Positions 1 through 8,130 of a DNA stretch of 17,485 nucleotides are shown in pieces. The notes under the pieces are model-generated. The model was not told the origin of the DNA. It made no database searches and saw nothing but the letters and a program-made list of their open reading frames with translations. This stretch comes from Sphingobacteriales bacterium (GTDB lineage Bacteria; Bacteroidota; Bacteroidia; Chitinophagales; UBA2359): contig JADJTE010000022.1 in assembly GCA_016711295.1 (NCBI GenBank), positions 1 through 17,485 of the forward strand, written 5' to 3'. The position numbers were made by a program, and so were the translations under genes. Positions within the stretch are counted from its first letter, which is position 1. Each line of letters begins with the position of its first letter.

Positions 1-127
1 GTGCGTCAATTATGTTAAGTATATTTTTATGTTAAAAATAATAATATTTAAAATAATTGAATTTTTATTTTTTTATAATATATTTTTTGTGTTATGTGGA
101 TAATTATCTTTTTTTTGAAAAAATTAT

Positions 128-259
128 ATAACTATTTAGCCTTGTAGGAGTAGCCCACAAGAATCGCTATTTCTAATCGAATATGCAACGATGTTGGGCA
201 TTATTAGATGAGTATTGCTCATTTCCCCATACCCAAAACCCTATACCCTAAATAGTTAC
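128..259 (+). mobile_element. MITE-like element, copy A (132 bp, 8-bp target duplication)
   Basis: This is a short non-coding element with inverted ends: the left end reads ATAACTATTTAG and the right end CTAAATAGTTAC. It is flanked by the direct repeat AAAATTAT at 120-127 and 260-267, which I read as an 8-bp target-site duplication. It matches a second copy at 6287-6407 in the opposite orientation: the first 20 or so bases, 167-188, about 198-210 and all of 225-259 are identical or nearly so, and the centre differs by indels. There is no transposase, so it must be mobilised in trans. Ends beginning GTAA together with 8-bp duplications are the pattern known for the IS66 family, so an IS66-type transposase is the likely mobiliser; that is inference. 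The first base of this copy is A where the other copy has G. The element ends 12 bp before the start codon of the next gene. Confidence 0.85.
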
Positions 260-271
260 AAAATTATTCGT

Positions 272-2277
272 ATGTCATTCTTATTATTGCACCCTTGGCG
301 AGTAGGTATTTTGATGTTGCTATTGGCATTTTTACTCTACGGCAAAAGTCTGAATAATGGTTATGCCTTAGATGATCATTTAGTGCTTACGCCCACCACC
401 GAGCTGGGTTTTAAGGGTATAATCAAATCATTCAAAAGTAGCTATCTACAAAACAATCAAAATGGCGAAAAAGCGGCGTTATCGCCCACTTACCTTGCCA
501 CATTTGCGCTCGAAGTAGCCTTAGTGGGCAAACATGCTTCGGTGAGCCATGCTGTTAGCATCGTGTTATATGGCTTGACGGCGGCTTTGTTATACGTAGT
601 CTTATGCGCCTTACTGACACAAGTGCGCCATCACGACCAATTCTTGCTACCTTCCGCTGCCCCACTGCCACATTTATGGGCACTGTTGGCAACCCTGCTG
701 TTTGTTATTCATCCCTTGCACACAGAGGTAGTACTCAATATCAAATCGCGCGACGAGCTATTAGCATTGTTTTTTGCCCTAAGCGCGGCATGGTGCCTGC
801 TTCGACCTCGTTTAGGCTTGTGGAGCGGTTTAGGGATAGTGCTGTGTAGCACCGCTGCGCTATTATGCAAAATTACTATTTTGCCAACTTTGGCGGTTTG
901 GCTATTTGGTATTGCGTTATTGCGCGGCTTTAGACCCAAACGATGGCTGCTGTTAGTAGGCGTAGTTCTTGCAGCAGTAGCGACCTACAAAATATTGGGA
1001 CGAACTCCTGACGGACAAAAATCCCGGCAATTATTGGCAATATATCGAAAATCCACTCTATGCTATGTCGTTGATAGAACGCCTGCCAATGGGCTGGGCG
1101 GTGATGGGTTATTACTTAAAATTGTTATTTATACCCGCACCTTTGGTCTATTACTATGGCTATAACTATGTGCCGCTGTATACTTGGGCAAGTCCCATAG
1201 CCTGGATTTCACTTTTGTTACATCTCGGATTGGCTTATTGGGCAATACGACAATACCGCCAACGTCCCTTGCTTGCTTTGGGAGTGGCATATTACCTTAT
1301 TCACGCCTTAGCGTTTTCCAATATTTTCAAAGTGGGACCTGGTATTGTTGCCGAGCGTTTTTTTTATGGTGGAAGTGTAGGCTTTTGTTGGGTCTTGGCT
1401 TACGGCTTGCTTTGGTGGGCAACTGCGACAAAGGCTACCCAACAACCTGCCAATGCTGTGAATTTGCCCCTGCAAAGCGACAAAAAACGACAGACCAAAA
1501 CAAACAAGGACTCTGTTAAAAATAGCAATAAAACGAATACTGCAACCCTTACTTTGCGCCCGATGTTTTGGATAGCGACAGCGGTTTTGCTCTTGGCGGG
1601 AGGAGTGATGATACAAGTGCGTATTCCTGCATGGCGCAATTTGTGACGCTCTGCCAAACCGATATGCCCAATTTAGACCGTTCTGCCAAGGCTAATTTGC
1701 TATATGCCGATATATTGACAAAAGACTTAGACAAGGCTACTCTGGAACAATGGCAACTCGCCGAGAAGCACTATCGCCGCGCCATCGAAATTTATCCCAA
1801 TTATTACGCCCCTTATAACAATCTGGGCTTCTTTTACCTCAAAACCAATCGTTTTGCCGAAGCTAACGAAGTATTGCTCCAAGCCCAAACCCATGCACCT
1901 CAATCGGCACAAGTACTGTATAATCTGGGCAGCGCGTCGCTCAAATTGGGTATTAACGATAAGGCGAAAGGCTACTTTGAGCAAGCTACTCGCTACGAAC
2001 CAGAATCGGAAGCGGGTTTGGGTAGCTTTGGCGCGTTGCACAATATCTATGGCACAGGAAACGATACTACTGCAATGACTTACAACCTCATACGCGCTAT
2101 GATGCACCACCCGCACAAATCCTTCTTTTTTCAATAGCTAATTAGGTATTATACCGAACAACAAAAAATACCCTATCTACATACGCGCATACGTGCCGCC
2201 GCCGACACCCTCGACGAGAAACACAGAAAGGAATTGAGGCGTATATTGCCCGATTGAGGAAGGCATTGCTAAGGTGA
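272..2277 (+). CDS. TMTC/DUF1736-type membrane glycosyltransferase-like protein with TPR tail (frameshifted)
   Basis: Multi-pass inner-membrane protein followed by TPR repeats, resembling bacterial homologues of the TMTC O-mannosyltransferase family (GT-C fold). The ATG at 272 gives MSFLLLHPWR and a first membrane helix. Asp-Asp at residues 34-35 (NGYALDDH) fits the acidic first-loop motif. HPLHTEVV..NIKSRDE near residues 147-162 is the family hallmark. After about 1660 come roughly three TPRs (HYRRAIEIYPNYYAPYNNLG, then two more). The gene is split: frame 272 to about 1020, then 1030 to 1640 (ENPLYAMSLIERLP), then 1642 to 2137. The breaks lie near 1017-1030 (A5/C3 runs) and at 1640-1642, where one T seems lost. 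An in-frame TAG at 2135-2137 is followed by coding-like sequence to a stop at 2257, or at 2277 after one more shift. A TTG start at 215 is rejected because its codons come from the MITE. The acceptor substrate is unknown. Family confidence is fairly high; activity is inferred. Confidence 0.75.
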
Positions 2278-2308
2278 AACCGACCTAATCCATATCGCAC
2301 AAAACGCG

Positions 2309-2347
2309 ATAGCGTTGTCGCATATTCCTTGCGACAACGCTATTTTG
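2309..2347. terminator. Shared bidirectional hairpin terminator
   Basis: A perfect 13-bp inverted repeat (ATAGCGTTGTCGC at 2309-2321 and its complement at 2331-2343) with a 9-base loop. On the plus strand the stem runs into TTTT, a classic intrinsic terminator for the membrane-protein gene. On the minus strand it lies 26 bp past the stop codon of the HYR-protein gene and is followed by CGCGTTTTG, so it probably ends that transcript too. Confidence 0.8.
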
Positions 2348-2369
2348 TATATGAAAGGTTTAGTTTACC

Positions 2370-2633
2370 CTATCGAATAAGTACCACTTTTTCGGTCAGC
2401 ACTTCGCCCGCTTCGGTAGTGAGGCGGCACAGATAGGCACCAGCAGGCAAGCCCGAACCATCAAAAATGACCTCCTTGCGCGTATTGGCATCGAGCAAAC
2501 CCTCGAACAAAACGGCAATTTCTTTACCCGACATGTCATATACGGTCAAATTGATTTGTTGAGCATGGCTACCCAATAAGCTAATAACTGTTTGACCGCT
2601 GAACGGATTGGGTGCAATTTCAAACGATTCTAA
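2370..2633 (-). other. T9SS type A C-terminal sorting domain
   Basis: The last 87 residues start LESFEIAPNPFSGQTVISL, continue through INLTVYDMSGKEIAVL and LPAGAYLCRL, and finish EKVVLIR. The APNPF start, the V.D..G motif, the (L)PAGxYxxRL motif and the basic end are the hallmarks of the family that guides cargo through the Bacteroidota type IX system. The domain is normally cleaved and the cargo anchored to the outer membrane or released. This is the only recognisable T9SS sorting domain in the window. Confidence 0.93.
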
Positions 2634-5600
2634 GCTCAATTCGTCGGCTTTGGTTCTGCCACTTCCGTTTTTAACCCAATACCAGCCCGTTACACTCTGT
2701 GCGCCGCAAGTAACCGTTACGCTATACCGAAGCCCTCCCGGTACGCCCGTGATGTCTTGCGTAGTAGCACCATTACCCCATAGGTAGGTATACGCACCGC
2801 CGCAGGAGCCGCCTACTACGGTAATATTCACTCCGCCATTGCTTTGCCCTGAACCTGCATTAGTGACAACAAAATTAGAGATAGCAAGGGCAGGCGCAGA
2901 CGGCGAAACAGTAATAGTACGAGTTTGTGCTGAGGTATTACCCGCTGACGTCGGTCGCCGTCCAAGTGACGGTGGTAGTATAGCCCGTCGTGCAGTTGCC
3001 CGACGAAACGCTCTGGGTGACATTTACGCTGGCACTGCCGCAGTTGTCTGTTGCCGTTACCGTAGGCAGGGCAGGGGCGGGGCAACTAACGGTGCTATTG
3101 CTCGGTACACCCACTAAGGTAGGCGGTGTTACGTCGTTTACTTGTACTAAGCGGCTACAAGTAGCCGAATTGCCCATGTTATCGGTAGCTGTCCAAGTAA
3201 TGGTTGTTATGCCATTGGGGTAAGCGGCACTAAGGGCTTGTCCATCAGAACGCACGCCTATTACGCTTGCTACGCTGCCGCAATTATCCGTTGCTGTCGG
3301 TACAGTAACGCTTACGTTAGCCGTACAAGCGGGTCCTGCGTTGGCACTTATGGGTTGCTTGGGGGCAAGTCACTGAAAATATGGGGAGCGGTTTGGTCGC
3401 TTACTATGACATCTTGCGTACAAGTATTGCTATTGCCATTCATATCCATAGCCACCCAAGAAATAGTTGTAGTACCCACAGGGTAAAGGCACGTTGAGGG
3501 CTTGCCCATCGTTTCGTTGCCCGCTACTTGGGTAGCTCCGCAATTATCGGTCGTAATGGGCGGGATTACTGTCACTAAGGTTTGGTAATCATTGCTGCTT
3601 GTAGTGGCAGTGAGGGTAGGCAATGGGCATTGGCTGAATAGGAGGCACTTCTAAGTCGTTCACTATCACGTTTTGCGTACAAATGGCGGTATTGCCATTT
3701 CCATCTATGGCAGTCCAGAACACATGGGTCATACCTTTGGGATAGGGGTCGGTCAGCGCGAAACCATCGTCTCGCACCCCGCTCACGCTAAACGTTCCGC
3801 AATTATCAGAGCCTGCGGGTGCGGGCACGACAGGTGTGGCAAAACAAGTGCCTACATCGGTACTAACAATAATATTGGGCAATGGGCATTGTGCAAATAC
3901 AGGAGCTATTGTTTCGACAATGGTAATAGTGTGTTGGCAAGTTGCTGTATAGCCCGAAGCATCGGTAGCTGTCCAAGTGATGAGCGTATTGCCAATGGGA
4001 TATGGGGCATCTAAGGCTTGCCCATCGCTGCGCGTACCGCTTACGGTAGGAACGCCGCAATCGTCCGTAGCGGCGGGTAGGGTGGGGTAATAGATTCCCC
4101 AACACAATGCTCCGTTGGCAGTAGCAGTATAGGTATTGCTACCACAACTCGTAAATTGGGGCGGATTATTCCCATTGACCACTACATTCTGAGTACACGT
4201 AGCGGTATTGCCTGCCGCGTCGCTTGCCGTCCAAGTAATGACGGTCGTGCCTGCGGCATAAGGGGCATTCATTGCCAATAAGTCGCTGCGCGTACCGCTT
4301 ATGGTTGGCGTGCTGCAATTGTCGTTGGCTAAGGGTGCGACAATTGCACCCACTACCGAACAGCCCGTAAGTACTACATCGGCTAAGGGGCAGCTAACAA
4401 AAGCAGGAGCTACGTTGTCGGTGACTATTACTGCTTGGGAGCAAGTCATGGTATTGCCCGCTGCGTCGGTGGCTAACCAAGTGAGCAGGGTATTGCCTAT
4501 CGGGTAGGGGGCTGTTAAAACTTGCCCATCTGAGCGCGTAGCACTCGTATTGACCGTGCCCGAACAGTTGTCTGTAGTAGCAGGAGCGACGAGGGTGATG
4601 TTGGCAGTACACATACCCATTGCTGCCGAGACGGTTAAAGCAGGTAGGGGACAAGTTGTAAAAAAGCAGGTGCTTCTGTATCTTGTACTAAAACGATTTG
4701 GGCACAAGTAGCCGTATTGCCATGTCCGTCGCTTGCCGTCCAAGTGACGGTGGTTGCGCCCAATGGATAAGCTGCCGATAGCGGTAGGGCATCGCTGCGC
4801 ACCCCACTCGTAACGGTAAATGTACCGCAATTGTCGACACCTGTTGGGGCGGTAACGGGCAACATGATAGCATTGCAGCCGCCCGTTGTGGCTGCTATGG
4901 AGGCAGCAGTAGGGCAGTCAAATACGGGTGCTTCGGTGTCGCTCACTACTACGTTTTGCGTACAAGTGCTCACATCGCCGTTGATATTGGTTGCTATCCA
5001 AGTAATAACAGTAGTACCCAAGGGATAAGGGTCGGCTAAGGCTTTGCCGTCGCTGCGTAGGTGTGTTAGCACCACGCCCGAACAGTCGTCGGTGGCAATG
5101 GGTTGGCTGATGGGTATCATCAAAGCCTCGCATAAGTTATTGTCCGTATTGGCATTTATATCGGGCAAGGGGCACACCGCAAACACAGGTGGGGTATTGT
5201 CTTCTACAATGACGTGCTGCTTACATTCGGATGTATTGCCCCAAATATCGGTGGCAATCCACGAAATATCGGTGACACCTACCGGATAAACCGCTGTAAG
5301 CAACAGTCCGTCGCTGCGCGTGCCAATAACAGAGGATACGCCGCAATTATCTATTGCTACGGGAGCTATTATAGTTGTCGTAGCTCCGCAGGGAGCATTG
5401 ATGCCAATAATCGTATTGTCTTCGGGGCAATTGGCAAAGGTGGCTAATTCGTCATCTGTGATGGTAATGGTTTGGGCACAAGTAGCCGTATTGTTGCTGC
5501 CGTCTGTCACCGTCCAAACGATGGTGGTCGTACCTACGGGATAGGTATCAGTGGCGTTATTGCTATTGTTATAATTATTGTTGAGGGTAATGACGATGCA

Positions 5601-6082
5601 ATTATCGCTGGCGGTAGGCTGAGGAACGGTTACAAACGCGGCGCACTGCCCCGCGTCAGCGGTTTGGGTGATATTGGCAGAACAAGAGATGACGGGCAAG
5701 GTATGGTCGTCTTCTATCACGACAATATTGCTTAATGAGAAAGTACAATTATTGGCATCGGCAATATCTACTGCATAAGTACCTGCTACTAAGTTGCTTA
5801 TATCTTCGTCGAAACTGCCGTTGCTCCATGCAAAAGTATAGGGTGGGCTACCACCACTGACCGTAATATCAATGGCTCCATCGTTGTAGCCCGGACACGA
5901 TACGTAGGTAATGGAAGTGATTATCGCATGCAAAACGGCACCCGTCGTTTGGGCGTGGACGTTGATATCAAAATCATTGTCGGTGGCACTAATCATCAGT
6001 CCACGCATTGGCTATGTGCGTAAGTCAATGATATCAGCATGGACATCAACAGTACTACTATTTTAGTTGCGCTTAGTTGCAT
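2370..6082 (-). CDS. Secreted HYR-repeat protein with T9SS type A sorting domain (frameshifted)
   Basis: Predicted extracellular or cell-surface protein of about 1,235 residues. The ATG at 6082-6080 starts a clear signal peptide (MQLSATKIVVLLMSMLISLT, then YAHSQC). It is in a different frame from the mature part, so one base is probably missing near 5999. Next come one SprB-like unit (about 5715-5912), about 11 HYR repeats (about 2905-5702), another SprB-like unit (2664-2897) and a type A sorting domain (2370-2633) ending in EKVVLIR. Further breaks: 4660-4665 (A6; seven needed), 3625-3627 (one base extra), 3361-3365 (G5; six needed), 2941-2943 (C3; two needed), and a compensating pair near 3485 and 3515 that scrambles what should read like DGQALNVPYPVG. 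Five of these lie in homopolymer runs. The SprB-like and HYR modules suggest adhesion. It converges on the membrane-protein gene. No specific ligand can be named. Confidence 0.85.
2905..5702 (-). repeat. About 11 tandem HYR domains (protein-level repeat)
   Basis: Units of about 80-85 residues, each following the plan (A/P)PxFxxCP...C....P.A.DNC....GTRSDG..L...YP.GTT.ITWTA.D..GN.ATC.Q.V.V.D. The pattern DNC, RSDG, YPxGTT, TWTATD, TCTQ recurs through the stretch. Each typical unit carries about four conserved cysteines (CP, C, DNC, TC), as expected for disulphide-linked Ig-like HYR domains. At DNA level the units have diverged well beyond recent duplication, unlike the array in the giant adhesin. 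The last unit (about 2910-3135) is atypical: it lacks RSDG and has SVSSGNCTTGYTTTVTWTATD instead. Confidence 0.88.
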
Positions 6083-6221
6083 CTGTTGGGGGTTTATGGG
6101 ATATGGCTAAAATAATGCCAAACACAGGCAATTGTCTATGGGGCATTAGCAAAAAATTCTCAACAATTAACTCATTTAATTCATAGCTGGGTAGGCTGCA
6201 ATTTATAACCCTATCATTACC

Positions 6222-6257
6222 GCAGATTGATTATTGGCTAATGATAATTCAATCTGC
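6222..6257. promoter_or_regulatory. Hairpin upstream of the HYR-protein gene
   Basis: A 9-bp inverted repeat (GCAGATTGA at 6222-6230, complement at 6249-6257) extends by four more pairs across a one-base bulge, giving a 13-pair stem with a 9-base loop. It lies 140-175 bp upstream of the minus-strand start at 6082, between that gene and the MITE. There is no T-run on either side, so it is not a typical terminator. It could be a protein-binding site or a leader structure; I cannot tell which. Confidence 0.35.
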
Positions 6258-6286
6258 ATCAGCACAGTATTTCTCGGTATTAAAAC

Positions 6287-6407
6287 GTAACTATTTAGGG
6301 TATAGGGTTTTGGGTATGGGGTTTTGGGCTATGTCTATCTAATAATGCCTGAAATCATTGCATATTCGATTAGAAATAGTTATTCCCCTACAAGGCTAAA
6401 TAGTTAC
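6287..6407 (-). mobile_element. MITE-like element, copy B (121 bp, 8-bp target duplication)
   Basis: Second copy of the element at 128-259, in opposite orientation. Both ends are intact: GTAACTATTTAG at the left and CTAAATAGTTAC at the right. The exact direct repeat ATTAAAAC at 6279-6286 and 6408-6415 is an 8-bp target duplication. It shares a 35-base identical end block (6287-6321 against 225-259) with copy A but lacks about 12 bases of copy A's interior. It sits about 200 bp upstream of the HYR-protein start and may lie in its promoter region. No open reading frame is present. The intact duplication and perfect ends suggest a fairly recent insertion. Confidence 0.87.
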
Positions 6408-6885
6408 ATTAAAACTTAATAATTTGTATTCTGTTCATAACAAGCAAAATATAAAATTATTAACTTTTTGTTAAAATTTTGAAAATGAATTTAAATTGCT
6501 CATTTTCAATGTGTTAGATAACGCAAATTACTTAATTCGTAAAATTTCTGAATTTGCATTGCCCAAACTTCTTATCGCTCCTTATCTTTTATTGTCTTAT
6601 TTTCTTAGAGATTGATAAACAGAGTCATATTTCAGTACTAAGGGTATAATGCTGCCGACCTTAGCATATCGGCAGCATTAGCCCCAAAAGAATAAAAAAG
6701 CAAATTAAAATTATACGTAAATTATTAAATTGAATAATTTTGCCTGCTTTTAGCGCATTTTATCGCGTATTTACTTACTAAAAAGTCTGCGGATAAATTA
6801 AACTCATTTTGGCTTAGGTTTAGTTGCCAATTTATTCTTTTCCGTATAGTAATTCAACGCACAGTATCGTGCAATTGTTGTGCTA
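6408..6885. other. Non-coding AT-rich spacer
   Basis: I find no convincing gene, tRNA or repeat here on either strand. It separates the stop of the small SprB-repeat gene (6886) from the MITE. It contains the strong hairpin at 6647-6680 and a weak AT-only inverted repeat at 6719-6740 (AAATTATT/AATAATTT). No T9SS sorting domain could be found by reading on past the stop at 6886 in any of the three minus-strand frames. Confidence 0.6.
6647..6680. terminator. Strong hairpin, possible terminator of the adhesin operon
   Basis: A perfect 12-bp stem (TAATGCTGCCGA at 6647-6658, complement at 6669-6680) with a 10-base loop. It lies about 205 bp past the stop of the last gene of the minus-strand adhesin pair. 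There is no T-run after the stem on the minus strand and only an A-rich stretch on the plus strand, so a role as an intrinsic terminator is uncertain. The loop bases CCTTAG (6659-6664) can also pair with CTAAGG at 6638-6643, giving an alternative, mutually exclusive fold. Confidence 0.4.
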
Positions 6886-7856
6886 TTATGGTACAACAAC
6901 GCAACCATTAGCATCGTTCAATGACAAGTTATAGGTATAGCTACCCGTGATGCCCGAAATCGTAGCAGTTTGGTTCACTTGGGTATTTTCGGTTTCGGTA
7001 GCGTAATCGCTCGATGCAGCGGTGTTATCGTCAAACGTAGTCGTAGTAGCGGTTTGGATACCTACGTTAGCCGTAGATGAGCTGCCCGATTGCGGACCAG
7101 GTCGCTGCCATCGTACCCGCTTGTGCGGTAGGTGTAGCTCCTGACGAGCCTGACGAACCCGTGAACGCGCCTGGTGTCCAGCCCAAAGCATAAGGTTGTG
7201 CGCCACCACTGATTTGGAGCGTAATAACGCCATTGCTCGACAAGCAGAGGTCAGGTGTTTGGCAATAAGTGACATGCAACGCATCGGGTTGTTCGAGGGT
7301 TGTTACACCCACTACTGGTGTTACAGAACCACCCGTAAAGGTAGGTACGGTCATTGTATTGATAGAACAGCCGTTGGCATCAACTACTACGACATGATAA
7401 GACCCAGGAGCAACATTGCTAAATGTATTGGTCTGTGCTGCTACATCCATCGCCGAAGCTACTGCCTCGCCTGCCGTAGGTGTAGCATCTACAAGTAACA
7501 CCACTATACAAATAATAGTCATAAGGACCCGTACCGCCGCTAATATATGCTTTTATTTCGCCATCAGTAAGTCCATTACAGCTAATTTCGTCGCCACCCA
7601 AATACTCTTTGACCACTAAGCCCGTGATACCTTGGTCGTTGTCGGTGTTGGCTAAGTTGGCATCAAAGGTCAATACCGTACCCGTCGCAGGACCAGGGAT
7701 AGTGATAGTGAACGAATTGGGTGCGGTAAAGGTGCTGTTTGCACTGCCCAAGGTATTGGTTGCTGTGCCGCACTGGTCAGCAGATGGGGTTGTTTGAGCC
7801 ATAAGCCCTGTTGCCGTTAAAACGGATAACGAAAAAAGTAATGCTAACTTTTTCAT
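6886..7856 (-). CDS. Small secreted SprB-repeat protein without T9SS sorting domain (frameshifted)
   Basis: Predicted exported protein of about 323 residues. The ATG at 7856-7854 opens a signal peptide (MKKLALLFSLSVLTATGLMA, then QTTP). An N-terminal Thr/Asn-rich segment follows, then an SprB-like repeat (EISCNGLTDGEIKAYISGG...PYDYYLYSG...GSYHVVVVDANGC). A second module (VTYCQTPDLCLSSNG...SGGAQPYALGW...YTYNLSLNDANGC) ends at VVVP and a TAA. Breaks lie near 7497-7503 and 7090-7115; on each side the SprB pattern continues in the next frame. Its start is 39 bp past the stop of the giant adhesin, so the two are probably one transcript. No type A or type B T9SS sorting domain is visible, which is odd for an SprB-repeat protein. 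Its last module resembles the last module of the giant adhesin. It may be an accessory or partner of that adhesin; this is inference. Confidence 0.75.
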
Positions 7857-7895
7857 GTTACATGTGTTGGTTTGGAAGTTATTGTATTTTATTTT

Positions 7896-8130
7896 TTAAT
7901 AAATTGCACAATTATTGGCATCTACTACGGTGAATGTATAGCCCGAATTGCCACTCAGCCCCGATACTGTAAATATACCCGGTGCGTTTTGGGTGGCGGG
8001 TGTGCTGGGCGTGCCTTCGGCAGGTGTCCATGATACGGTATAGGGCGCTGTCCCATTCTGAATATCGAGCGATACTGTACCTACATCGCTTAGGCAGTAG
8101 TCAGGTGTTAGGCAGTAGGTGACGGTAGGG
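7896..8130 (-). other. C-terminal SprB-like module of the giant adhesin
   Basis: The last 75 or so residues read VTYCLTPDYCLSDVGTVSLD, then IQNGTAPYTVSW, and end YTFTVVDANNCAIY followed by TAA. The small downstream gene ends the same way (VTYCQTPDLCLSSNGVITL, SGGAQPYALGW, YNLSLNDANGCVVVP). The general plan (C, G.I.L.I..G..PY...W, G.Y...V.DA.GC) is that of SprB repeats. It is unusual that this module forms the very end of both proteins. Confidence 0.7.

Noticed and set aside
83..112. Possible Bacteroidota promoter (TTTG at 86-89, TATCTTTT at 105-112) for the membrane-protein gene
   Set aside because: The spacing is too short and the second box is a poor match to TAnnTTTG in a T-rich background.
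215..271. TTG start at 215 for the membrane-protein gene
   Set aside because: The 19 extra codons lie in the MITE and its target duplication; the ATG at 272 gives a normal N-terminal membrane helix.
2838..5740. Several plus-strand open frames of 65-113 residues opposite the HYR gene
   Set aside because: They repeat with the HYR period and are shadows of the minus-strand coding frame.
6719..6740. AT-only inverted repeat AAATTATT/AATAATTT
   Set aside because: The spacer is very AT-rich, so such a short AT palindrome is expected by chance.
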